Positions 1 to 6,906 of a stretch of DNA of 13,192 nt are shown here, in pieces. Origin of the DNA: CAYHGV01 sp964356135. Lineage in GTDB: Bacteria; Hydrothermota; Tepidihabitantia; CAYHGV01. The first letter of the stretch is position 1. Every line of letters begins with the position of its first letter. Below the pieces are notes generated by a model. It was not told the origin of the DNA and did not search any database. It saw only the letters and a program-made list of their open reading frames with translations. The stretch spans positions 1 through 13,192 of the forward strand of contig CAYHGV010000082.1 of NCBI GenBank assembly GCA_964356135.1, written 5' to 3'. The position numbers were made by a program, and so were the translations under genes.

Positions 1-766
1 GCAGGGGCGCATTCCGGCCGAGGTATTCCAGCAGCCGCTGATGCTGGTACTCGCTGTCGATGTACAGATTCTTGACTTCCGGGGTGAACAGGTCGCGCAC
101 GACTTTCAAAATCAGGTCCGGCTCTTCGTAGACTAAGTACGGTGCCAGATGGTGGTTTTTCGTCTCTTCGATCTGGTGCCAGGTCTTTTCCAGCTCCAAC
201 GCCTCTTTGTGGAGCTCTTCATCGTTTGCCCAGGCGGCGGCAGTCCGGAAGATAAAGCCGAGCCCGCGCTTGCGCAAGGTGCGGCCGATTTCTCCCAGCC
301 GGAACCGCTCTTTGCGGTCGGTGATCCGCCGCGAAATTCCGATGTTGTTGACATTGGGTAACAGCACCAGGTAACGGCCGGCGAGCGAGACGAACGAGCT
401 GACGCGCACACCTTTTTCGCCGAACGGCTCTTTGGTGATCTGGCAGAGGATTTCCTGGTTTTCGCGCAAAGCGAGCTTGCGCCGTTTTTTCAGCGGTTCG
501 CCCGACGCTTCCGGTTTGGAGATTTCCGGAAACTCCTCCCAGGGCACTTCGGATAACGGCAGAAAGGCGTTTTTGCGCAGGCCGACGTTGACGAATGCGC
601 CTTCCAATCCTGCGACCACGGTTTCGACCTTGCCTTTGTAGACCCTGCCGACCAGGCTGAGTTGTGCCGGTTTTTCCGAGTAGAATTCGACCAGGCGGTT
701 ATCCTCCATAACCGCAACCCGGGTTTCAAAATCGTTGCTTGAGATAATAATTTCTTTTCGTTCCAT
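1..766 (-). CDS. rng: Ribonuclease E/G family protein, N-terminal part (cut by window edge)
   Basis: The first 255 residues are present; the C-terminus lies beyond position 1. Enzymes of the Rne/Rng family are endoribonucleases that cut single-stranded, AU-rich RNA in rRNA maturation and mRNA decay. The start MERKEIIIS is followed by an S1-type RNA-binding region (about residues 35-125, with GRVYKGKVETVVAGLEGAFVNVG split by family-typical insertions), then the family signatures TKEPFGEKGVR (111-121), GRYLVLLPN (130-138) and GFIFRTAA (170-177). The catalytic aspartates and zinc-link cysteines would lie further on and cannot be checked. The ATG at 766-764 directly follows the TAA of the upstream gene. 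A GGAGG about 9 nt before it lies inside that gene's 3' end, so the two are translationally coupled. Whether it is RNase G or a longer RNase E cannot be told from this fragment. Confidence 0.93.
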   Translation of the reverse strand, partial: MERKEIIISSNDFETRVAVMEDNRLVEFYSEKPAQLSLVGRVYKGKVETVVAGLEGAFVNVGLRKNAFLPLSEVPWEEFPEISKPEASGEPLKKRRKLALRENQEILCQITKEPFGEKGVRVSSFVSLAGRYLVLLPNVNNIGISRRITDRKERFRLGEIGRTLRKRGLGFIFRTAAAWANDEELHKEALELEKTWHQIEETKNHHLAPYLVYEEPDLILKVVRDLFTPEVKNLYIDSEYQHQRLLEYLGRNAPL

Positions 767-3181
767 TTATAATTCCTCCAGGGGGGTAGATAGTTTTGAA
801 TCTTTCAGGATATAACAATCGAGCCGCTCGACCCGTAATTGGTAGACCGACCGGTTGTCCAGGTCCAACAGTTGGGCGAAGGTATCGAACGGCTTTGCGC
901 CAAGTTTGAGCTGAACCCGCAGATTCTGTGGGGGTTCATACTCTAAATTATAAATTCCAGTAATGTTCTTCTCGCCGATTCGTTCGGCCGAAAGATGGGA
1001 CGGGAGGGTAATCTGGTATGATAAAACATTTATTGCCTGGGAGAGCGACGGTGCGTTCGGCAGCAACGGACGCATCTCGACGATCATCAGGTCCTGGGGC
1101 AGGAACGGATTGAGGTCGCGGATGATGTTGCCCGAATAAAAGTGGGTCATTTCGAGGTCTAAATATTCACCGCGCGAGGTCATGCCGACCGACCGCGGTG
1201 GACCGAACGAAACCATCGGCCGGGGTGAAAAACCTTTCGAATAGACGATCGGCAGCTCGCTGCGCCGCAGCGCGCGGTAAAAAGCGCGGACGACATCGAG
1301 GTGGCTGGCAAACCGGAACCGATCGCCCGCCTGGTACTTCAGTCGCAGCCTCCGTTTCAGCTCAACCGGTCCGGTGATTATTCTGGCCGACCGATCGTAC
1401 TCGGCCGGAGACGTGGTCCGGGCAGGCAGTGGCGGCGCGAGTCCGGGACAGGCCTGGCAACGGGAGCAGAGCTCAATGCTGCAATCTGCGGTCGGCTCCG
1501 CGCTCATTGCTTTGGTGTACTCATTTTTAAGAAAATTTTTATTCACCCCGAGATCGATGAAATCCCAGGGCAGGGGTTCGTCGACCGGCCGTTCGCGGAG
1601 ATAGTGGTCGGGGTCGACGCCCGCTTCGGCGAACGCTTCAAACCAGCTTGGGGCATTGAAGAACTCGGTCCATTCCTGGAAAAAGCCGCGCTTGGCATAG
1701 ACCCGGCGAATGACATCGGCCAGGCGCTCATCACCCCGGGCAAGGACCGCTTCCAGAAGCGACGCCTCCGGTCGTTCGCGCTTCAGTTGGATATTCCGGG
1801 GCAGTTTTTTGAAGACGAGGTTGGTCTTTTCTCGTAATTGTTCGAGGCTGTTGAACGCCGCCCACTGGAAAGGAGTATGGGGCTTGGGCACAAACGGCGC
1901 GAGATTGACCTTCACCGTCTGGTGTCGGGCAGCCCGGGAAACCTCGCCCAGAAACCGGCTTGTCTCTTCGACATCGCTTACTTCTTCTTTCGGCAGGCCG
2001 ATCATAAAATAGAGCTTCGAGCCCCGCCAGCCGGCATTGAAGGCGGTTGCCAGCGAACGGAGTAAATTCTCCCGGGCGATCGGTTTGTTGATGATTTTCT
2101 GGAGGCGTGGGCTTGCGGTTTCGGGCGCAAAGGTTAGCCCGGTCTTTTTTATCGACCGCAGCCGCAGAGCCAGGCTTTCGGTGAAGTATTCGCCGCGCAT
2201 CGAAGGGAGCGAGACCGCAACCTGCCGTTTTTTCAGACCGGAGATGAGCTGTTCGATTAAATCATCCAGGCCCGGGTAATCCAATGTCGAAAGCGAGAGG
2301 AGCGAGACTTCCTCCCAGCCGGTTGACCGGATCCCCCGTTCCGCCAATCGGGCAATCTGGTCCGGGTCGCGCAGCCGCAGCGGCCGATGAATGATCGTCG
2401 CCTGGCAAAAACGACAGCACCGGAGGCAGCCGCGGGCAATCTCAATCACCAGCCGGTCGTGGGTAATTTCACCGATCGGCAGTACCGGCGGATAGGGGAA
2501 GTCCTCTTCGTTGAGTGACGGCTGGGTGCGCTTAATGATCGGCTTGCTGTTTTTATGGACCGCCGGCACCCAGACTCCCGCAAGCCGGGCTACTGTTTCC
2601 AAAAGGGTAGACCGGTTTTTGCGGTCCCAGTTCCGGTAGCAGTCGACAATCTCCAATGCCGCCGTTTCACCGTCGCCGATCACAAAGGCATCGATGAACG
2701 GCGCCACCGGCAGCGGGTTGACACAGGCAGGCCCGCCGGCGATGACCAGCGGGTCTTTCGGTTTACGCTCAGCGGTCAGGAACGGTATCCGGGCTAAATC
2801 GAGGATGTATAAAATATTGGTGAAGCTGAGCTCGCTCTGGAGCGACAGGCCGACGATGTTAAACTCTTTGAGCGGCCGGTTGGACTCGACGCTTGCCAGC
2901 GGTAACTCTGCATTCTGAAGCTCCTGGGCAAGGTCGATCCAGGGAGCATACGCCCGCTCGACGACAACATCGTCTATACGGTTTAAGAAATGCTGGATCA
3001 CCCGTAAGCCATAATTGGACATGCCAATCTCATAGATGTCGGGGAAGACGAGGGCGACGAGGATCGAGTCCTTTTGCGGCTCCTTTAAAAAGAGGTTATA
3101 TTCACCGTTCGTATAGCGAATCGGCTTTTTCACCAGTGGTAAGATTGAGAGCAGCCGTTCGTTGTTTTTCACTTCAGACAT
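767..3181 (-). CDS. Radical SAM protein fused to a DUF2344 domain (TIGR03960/TIGR03936-like)
   Basis: This 804-residue protein has an N-terminal cobalamin-binding-like region (about 35-185, including GGPACVNPLP at 149-158 and GDGE at 169-172). A radical SAM core follows, with the [4Fe-4S] ligands C252, C256 and C259 in CLRCCRFC. A second cysteine cluster (C567, C572, C575, C578) precedes a C-terminal DUF2344-type domain (about 605-790, with RFRFASHLDVVRAFYRALRR). This matches the family of fused uncharacterised radical SAM proteins commonly encoded beside ribonuclease G and ribosomal proteins L21/L27, which hints at a role in rRNA or tRNA modification. That role is inference from context; the substrate is unknown. 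The ATG at 3181-3179 is 6 nt after a good -10 and has no Shine-Dalgarno sequence, so the mRNA is probably leaderless. Two genes, this one and the ribonuclease, are visible in the transcript. Confidence 0.92.
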   Translation of the reverse strand: MSEVKNNERLLSILPLVKKPIRYTNGEYNLFLKEPQKDSILVALVFPDIYEIGMSNYGLRVIQHFLNRIDDVVVERAYAPWIDLAQELQNAELPLASVESNRPLKEFNIVGLSLQSELSFTNILYILDLARIPFLTAERKPKDPLVIAGGPACVNPLPVAPFIDAFVIGDGETAALEIVDCYRNWDRKNRSTLLETVARLAGVWVPAVHKNSKPIIKRTQPSLNEEDFPYPPVLPIGEITHDRLVIEIARGCLRCCRFCQATIIHRPLRLRDPDQIARLAERGIRSTGWEEVSLLSLSTLDYPGLDDLIEQLISGLKKRQVAVSLPSMRGEYFTESLALRLRSIKKTGLTFAPETASPRLQKIINKPIARENLLRSLATAFNAGWRGSKLYFMIGLPKEEVSDVEETSRFLGEVSRAARHQTVKVNLAPFVPKPHTPFQWAAFNSLEQLREKTNLVFKKLPRNIQLKRERPEASLLEAVLARGDERLADVIRRVYAKRGFFQEWTEFFNAPSWFEAFAEAGVDPDHYLRERPVDEPLPWDFIDLGVNKNFLKNEYTKAMSAEPTADCSIELCSRCQACPGLAPPLPARTTSPAEYDRSARIITGPVELKRRLRLKYQAGDRFRFASHLDVVRAFYRALRRSELPIVYSKGFSPRPMVSFGPPRSVGMTSRGEYLDLEMTHFYSGNIIRDLNPFLPQDLMIVEMRPLLPNAPSLSQAINVLSYQITLPSHLSAERIGEKNITGIYNLEYEPPQNLRVQLKLGAKPFDTFAQLLDLDNRSVYQLRVERLDCYILKDSKLSTPLEEL

Positions 3182-3187
3182 TGGTCT

Positions 3188-3215
3188 ATTCTATGTCAAC
3201 AGGACGTAAAGTCAA
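3188..3215 (-). promoter_or_regulatory. Sigma-70-type promoter of the radical SAM/ribonuclease unit
   Basis: Read on the minus strand, a -35 TTGACT (3215-3210) and a -10 TAGAAT (3193-3188) are separated by 16 bp, each 5 of 6 to consensus. Only 6 nt separate the -10 from the ATG at 3181, so transcription should begin at or next to the start codon. An extra TTGACA (3199-3194) lies inside the spacer but has no -10 at a suitable distance. Confidence 0.65.
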
Positions 3216-3252
3216 GAAACTCCTTAGCAATTGCCTTTAAACCGCTCGGTTC

Positions 3253-3475
3253 AATTTTGCATTTTACACTTTGCATTTTTCATTTTGCATTACTTCTTTA
3301 TTCCCTTTGTGTTTCAGTTCCTACTCCCTACTGCTTACTGCCTACTCTTTACTCCTTACTCTCTTTCCCCTCCGCTCCTCACTCCTCTTTACTCCCTACG
3401 CCTTACGCTCTTTTCCGTGTCTTCAGTGTCTTCCGTGGTAAATCTTTTCCCTTTCTTTGTGGTCTTTGTGGTTCA
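3253..3475. repeat. Pyrimidine-rich word-like degenerate repeats in the divergent intergenic region
   Basis: The gap 3182-3539 (358 bp) holds no gene. Its middle has three blocks. At 3253-3293 variants of TTTTGCATTTT recur. At 3316-3411 variants of CTACTCC and TTACTCC recur about a dozen times. At 3409-3475 variants of CTTCCGTGT and TTTGTGGT recur. The copies are imperfect and unevenly spaced, and there is no unit-spacer structure. The ends of the gap carry the promoters of the two divergent units. A similar CT-rich block lies at 10301-10504. Confidence 0.6.
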
Positions 3476-3497
3476 ATCTTCCTCTTATCTTCCGTCG

Positions 3498-3526
3498 TTG
3501 ACAATCACCAAAATTAGGGTTACAAA
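3498..3526 (+). promoter_or_regulatory. Candidate promoter of the prenyl operon
   Basis: A perfect -35 TTGACA (3498-3503) is followed after 17 bp by a weak -10, TACAAA (3521-3526, 4 of 6). Transcription would start near 3533, giving a very short leader before the ATG at 3540. An AAAGG at 3523-3527 could be a ribosome binding site only if transcription begins further upstream. Confidence 0.45.
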
Positions 3527-3539
3527 GGTATCTACGCCG

Positions 3540-4460
3540 ATGATGACCGATAAACTGCGTGCCTGGTTTGCGCTTTCGCGCCCTCCGTTCCATCTGGTCG
3601 GTGTGCTGCCGTTTGTCCTGGGCAGCGAGCTCGCCTGGCGGCAGGGAAAAATTTTTCGCTGGGATATCGGACTCTGGGGTGTGCTCGGGGTGGTGTTCAT
3701 TATGCTTGCAACCTACTACGGAGGCGAATACTGGGATTGTGTCGAAGATGGAATTTCTGCCAGGACCGGCAGAAGCCCGTATTCGGGAGGCTCCCAGGTA
3801 ATTGAGCGCGGTCTTTTGCCCCGTCGGGCAGCGCTCTGGGGAGCGCTGGTAAGCCTGTGCCTGGCAGGCGGAGTGGGATTGGTTCTCTGGTTAGGATACC
3901 GGACCGGGCCGTGGACGATTCCGTTCGGCGTCCTGGGCATGGTCGGCGGATTTTTCTATTCGGCACGACCGCTGCGCTGGGTGAGTCGCGGCTGGGGCGA
4001 ATTGTGGATTGCATTCTGTTACGGCTGGCTGCCGGTGGCGGTCGGCTACTATTTACAAACCGGAAAAATCGCGCCGCTCGTTCACTGGCTGGCTTTGCCG
4101 ATCGGTCTCACGATTTTTAATGTTATCCTGCTCAACGAATTTCCCGATTATGATTCGGACCGGACAGCCGGTAAGGGTAATCTCACGGTTCGTTTGGGCA
4201 GAGAGCGTGCCGCGTATCTCTACGGGATTGCAAGTTTGGGGAGCTGGGTGGCGGTGATTGTATCGCTCCGGCAGGGTGTGCCCGGGCAACTATTCTGGTT
4301 GTATCTGCCGGTCCTGGTCCTTTCGCTCCTGGTAAGCACGATGGTCCTCAGCCGGCGCTGGCACGCGCGCCGCACCCTGGAGCGGCTGTGCGCGGCGAAT
4401 CTACTAGTGAACCTCGCAACGACCGCTGCCTACATCGTTGTTTTTTGGTTTTGGCGATGA
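3540..4460 (+). CDS. UbiA/MenA-type membrane prenyltransferase
   Basis: This 306-residue integral membrane protein has about eight to nine hydrophobic helices. UbiA-family enzymes attach a polyprenyl chain from its diphosphate to an aromatic or similar acceptor, using two Asp-rich motifs that bind Mg-diphosphate. Here the first is E63-YW-D66-CVE-D70, where the Asn usual at the front of the motif is Gly. The second is N199-EFPDYDSD-207 followed by GKGNLTVRLG, the wording typical of the MenA branch (1,4-dihydroxy-2-naphthoate prenyltransferase). The acceptor is not proven, so no symbol is given. The open frame extends upstream to 3231, but that part is translated low-complexity intergenic repeat. 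The start is therefore placed at the ATG pair 3540/3543, where similarity to the family begins. It overlaps the next gene by ATGA. Confidence 0.85.
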   Translation: MMTDKLRAWFALSRPPFHLVGVLPFVLGSELAWRQGKIFRWDIGLWGVLGVVFIMLATYYGGEYWDCVEDGISARTGRSPYSGGSQVIERGLLPRRAALWGALVSLCLAGGVGLVLWLGYRTGPWTIPFGVLGMVGGFFYSARPLRWVSRGWGELWIAFCYGWLPVAVGYYLQTGKIAPLVHWLALPIGLTIFNVILLNEFPDYDSDRTAGKGNLTVRLGRERAAYLYGIASLGSWVAVIVSLRQGVPGQLFWLYLPVLVLSLLVSTMVLSRRWHARRTLERLCAANLLVNLATTAAYIVVFWFWR

Positions 4461-5722
4461 ATCACTGGTTAGCGGAATGGGGAACGCAGCCCCGGCGGAC
4501 GGTTGCGCCGTTCTGGCGGTCGGCGGATTTGATCTTCCGCCAGGCGGTGAGCGCTTTCGCGGTCGGGGTTCTGGCGCGCTGGCAGGCGATGTACCGGTGG
4601 TTTTTAAATTACGGTTTTCGGTGTCTGCCCGGAGCAGCCGGCTCGCGCGGTATGGGCTGTATCGGGTTTCCCGCCCATCCGGTCTGGGAGATGACGGCCG
4701 CGTGTAATTTGCGCTGCATCCATTGCCATGCCTCAGCCGGAAAAACCGCGACCGACGAGTTAACGACTGCGGAAGCAAAAAAGCTTTTCCGCGAACTGGC
4801 AACGGTGAAAGAATTTCGGATGATGGCGTTCACCGGCGGCGAGCCGCTGGTGCGTGAAGACCTGTTCGAGCTGCTGGCATACTCCCAGGCTTTAGGCTTT
4901 ACGAACACGATGGCAACGAACGCTACGCTGATCGACGATGCGGTTGCCCGCCGTCTCGCCCGGTACGGGGTAGTCATTGCGGCGGTCAGTCTCGACGGGT
5001 TTGACGCCGGCACCCACGACTTCGTGCGCGGTCTGCCCGGTTCGTTCGAAGCGGCGGTCCGGGGGATGCGTTCGTTGCGCCGGGCAGGCATTCTTCTCCA
5101 CATTAATATCACGGCGATGGAATACAATCTGAAGCAGCTGGAGCAGCTGATGGCGCTGGTTGACGAACTCGGCACCGGTATTCTTTTGATCTACCAGCTG
5201 GTGCCGGTGGGTCGGGGCCGGGCGATTGAAAAAGCGGCGCTCGACCTCGGTGCCAACGAGCGGTTGATCCGTTTCATGGTGCGCGCCCAGCGGACGACCA
5301 GAGCGATCATGGAGCCGGTGGCAGGACCCCAGTACTGGCCGTTTCTCTTGGAACAGGCGTCGATTCGTAACGGACCGTTGTTGTGGGTATCAGAAACGGT
5401 CTTTCACGGTTGTTCGGCAGGCCGGGGGTTTGTTTATGTCAAACCCAACGGCGAAGTCTGGCCCTGCCCGTTTATCGAAAAGAGCTGCGGCACGGTGCGC
5501 GAAAAACCGTTTTCGGTCATCTGGTCGACTTCGCCGCTGCTGGAAGACCTGCGCCAGCGTGAACGACGGCTGAAAGGTCGGTGCCGGGAATGCCGCTACC
5601 GGCGGCTGTGTGGAGGCTGCCGGGGCAGGGCATGGGCTGTGACCGGCGACTATTTAGCTGAAGACCCTTCGTGTTTCATCCATAAAAATGAAGATACCGC
5701 TGCCGCTCGTTCCGCTGTTTGA
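4457..5722 (+). CDS. Radical SAM/SPASM enzyme (NirJ/AhbC/AhbD-like)
   Basis: This is a 421-residue protein. The radical SAM cluster is C83-NLR-C87-IH-C90, followed by TGGEP (126-130), ATNAT (153-157) and VSLDG (177-181). The C-terminal SPASM domain has C319-x12-G-x4-C337 and C376-RE-C379-x5-C385-GG-C388, ending in GCRGRAWAVTGDY and C406, for an auxiliary Fe-S cluster or two. This ending resembles radical SAM enzymes of haem d1 and alternative haem synthesis (NirJ, AhbC, AhbD) as well as many peptide-modifying SPASM enzymes, so the substrate is undecided. An 80-residue N-terminal extension, partly hydrophobic and amphipathic (about 22-54), precedes the core and may touch the membrane. The ATG at 4457 overlaps the upstream stop (ATGA). 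An in-frame start at 4388 lies inside the prenyltransferase gene and is less likely. It overlaps the next gene by 35 nt. Confidence 0.87.
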   Translation: MNHWLAEWGTQPRRTVAPFWRSADLIFRQAVSAFAVGVLARWQAMYRWFLNYGFRCLPGAAGSRGMGCIGFPAHPVWEMTAACNLRCIHCHASAGKTATDELTTAEAKKLFRELATVKEFRMMAFTGGEPLVREDLFELLAYSQALGFTNTMATNATLIDDAVARRLARYGVVIAAVSLDGFDAGTHDFVRGLPGSFEAAVRGMRSLRRAGILLHINITAMEYNLKQLEQLMALVDELGTGILLIYQLVPVGRGRAIEKAALDLGANERLIRFMVRAQRTTRAIMEPVAGPQYWPFLLEQASIRNGPLLWVSETVFHGCSAGRGFVYVKPNGEVWPCPFIEKSCGTVREKPFSVIWSTSPLLEDLRQRERRLKGRCRECRYRRLCGGCRGRAWAVTGDYLAEDPSCFIHKNEDTAAARSAV

Positions 5723-6662
5723 ACCGATCCGTCCGGAGATGGAGCGGATGGAACGTCTTATCTATCAGGTTGTTTCCCGGGTTGAGGAACCGCTTTCGTC
5801 GGTGCTCTGTCGTCTGCTCATCGGCGGCAAGCGGATACGACCGGCGATGGTGATTCTTGCCGGAAGAGTTTTTAAAAAAACGGCTGCGCCGATGTTGAAC
5901 CTGGCAGTAGCGATCGAAGCGCTCCATATGGCGACGCTCATTCACGACGACCTGATCGATGAAGGACCGCTGCGCCACAGCCGCAAAACCCTTCATACGA
6001 TCTGGCCGGCCGGTGCGACCGTGCTTGCCGGCGATTACCTTCTTTCCCGGGCTCTGTCGCTCGTAACCGAGCTTCGCAATCCAAGAATCGTCCGGGTTAT
6101 CGCCGATGCCGTGTCGGTGATCTGCGCGGGTGAGCTCAGGCAGATGTTCGTCACCAAAGGAAAACTGAGCCGGCGGCAGGAATACTACCGCTCGGTTGAA
6201 GCGAAAACCGCAACGCTCTTCGCCGCCGCAACCGAAGCAGCGGCTCTGCTCGCCGGCGCCAGAGAAAAACAGCGGAAGGCGCTGCGGCGCTACGGTCGGG
6301 AGCTGGGAATGGCGTTTCAAATCGTCGACGATGTCCTGGATTTTATCGGCGACGAAGCGCAGTTGGGCAAGCAGGTGGGCAGCGACCTGCGGCAGGGCTT
6401 GATCACCCTGCCGACGCTCTATTATCTGGAACGGGTCAAGAATCAAACGCTGGTGCGGACGGTGCTGTCAGGCAAACACGGCGAAGAGCAGGTGGCGGCG
6501 GCAATTGCCGCAATCCGCAACTCGGGTGCGATTGAAATCGCGCTTGAAGAAGCGCGGGTCTTTGCCCGACGCAGCCGGCGGGCGTTAGCGGCGCTGCCTG
6601 ATACTCCTGCGCGTCAGATGCTCGCAGCACTCGCCGACTACGTTGTCCTGCGGCGATGGTGA
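5688..6662 (+). CDS. Polyprenyl diphosphate synthase (trans-isoprenyl diphosphate synthase)
   Basis: This 324-residue protein has the normal length for the family, which condenses isopentenyl diphosphate onto an allylic diphosphate to build all-trans chains in the cytoplasm. Visible are GGKRIRP (46-52), the first Asp-rich motif D87-D88-LI-D91 in LIHDDLIDEG, GDYLLSRA (115-122), and the second Asp-rich motif D214-D215-VL-D218 in FQIVDDVLDFIGD, followed by GSDLRQGLITLP. Small residues ahead of the first motif (EALHMATLIH) suggest a longer product such as octa- or nonaprenyl rather than farnesyl; that is inference. The ATG at 5688 overlaps the previous gene by 35 nt without a clear ribosome binding site, consistent with coupling. 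An internal ATG at 5739 is possible but would trim the usual N-terminal helix. It probably supplies the chain for the prenyltransferase two genes upstream. Confidence 0.93.
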   Translation: MKIPLPLVPLFEPIRPEMERMERLIYQVVSRVEEPLSSVLCRLLIGGKRIRPAMVILAGRVFKKTAAPMLNLAVAIEALHMATLIHDDLIDEGPLRHSRKTLHTIWPAGATVLAGDYLLSRALSLVTELRNPRIVRVIADAVSVICAGELRQMFVTKGKLSRRQEYYRSVEAKTATLFAAATEAAALLAGAREKQRKALRRYGRELGMAFQIVDDVLDFIGDEAQLGKQVGSDLRQGLITLPTLYYLERVKNQTLVRTVLSGKHGEEQVAAAIAAIRNSGAIEIALEEARVFARRSRRALAALPDTPARQMLAALADYVVLRRW

Positions 6663-6699
6663 AAAACCGAACAAGGGGCATGTCCAAAAAATCAAAAAA

Positions 6700-6870
6700 T
6701 TATCACGAAATGCGGAAGAACAGGCGTAGCCAAAGCACGAAGTCACGAAAGGACGAAATTCGAAGAATAGAGCGACCAACGGGAGCTCAAATGACGAAAG
6801 AATTTAACATATTTTGACCCAAAAAGTAATGAAATTTCGTGTTTTTAAAATTTCGCCCTTTTCGTGATAA
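6700..6870. repeat. CACGAAA word repeats in opposing orientation (intergenic)
   Basis: The 244-bp gap 6663-6906 has no gene. Five forward words of the form [CG]ACGAA[AG] occur at 6704, 6736, 6744, 6752 and 6793. Three reversed words (TTTCGTG, TTTCGCC, TTTCGTG) occur at 6835, 6851 and 6860. The outermost pair forms a perfect 11-bp inverted repeat, TTATCACGAAA (6700-6710) against 6860-6870, and AAATTTCG is repeated directly at 6832 and 6848. No convincing promoter for the downstream gene or terminator for the upstream operon was found here. Confidence 0.6.
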
Positions 6871-6894
6871 ATATGGTGTTTTTAGAAAAACTCC

Positions 6895-6901
6895 AAGGAG
6901 G
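6895..6901 (+). promoter_or_regulatory. Perfect Shine-Dalgarno sequence for the large repeat protein
   Basis: AAGGAGG lies 5 nt before the ATG at 6907. This contrasts with the nearby genes whose start codons abut promoters and have no such site. It fixes the start unambiguously. A short CTCC at 6891-6894 could pair with it, but the loop would be too small for a normal hairpin. Confidence 0.8.
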
Positions 6902-6906
6902 TTTTT

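Noticed and set aside
3253..3475. Possible CRISPR array
   Set aside because: The units are short, variable and contiguous, with no constant repeat of 24-40 bp and no spacers.
3231..3539. In-frame extension of the prenyltransferase frame upstream to 3231
   Set aside because: It translates degenerate intergenic repeats into low-complexity Leu/Phe/Ser/Tyr-rich sequence; family similarity begins at 3540, next to a promoter.
5676..6446. 256-residue open frame on the minus strand
   Set aside because: It lies opposite the polyprenyl synthase gene, which has all family motifs; the minus frame shows no recognisable domain.
6886..6906. Hairpin hiding the ribosome binding site of the large repeat gene
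   Set aside because: CTCC and GGAG are separated by only 2 nt, too short for a stable loop, so it is unlikely to act as a switch.
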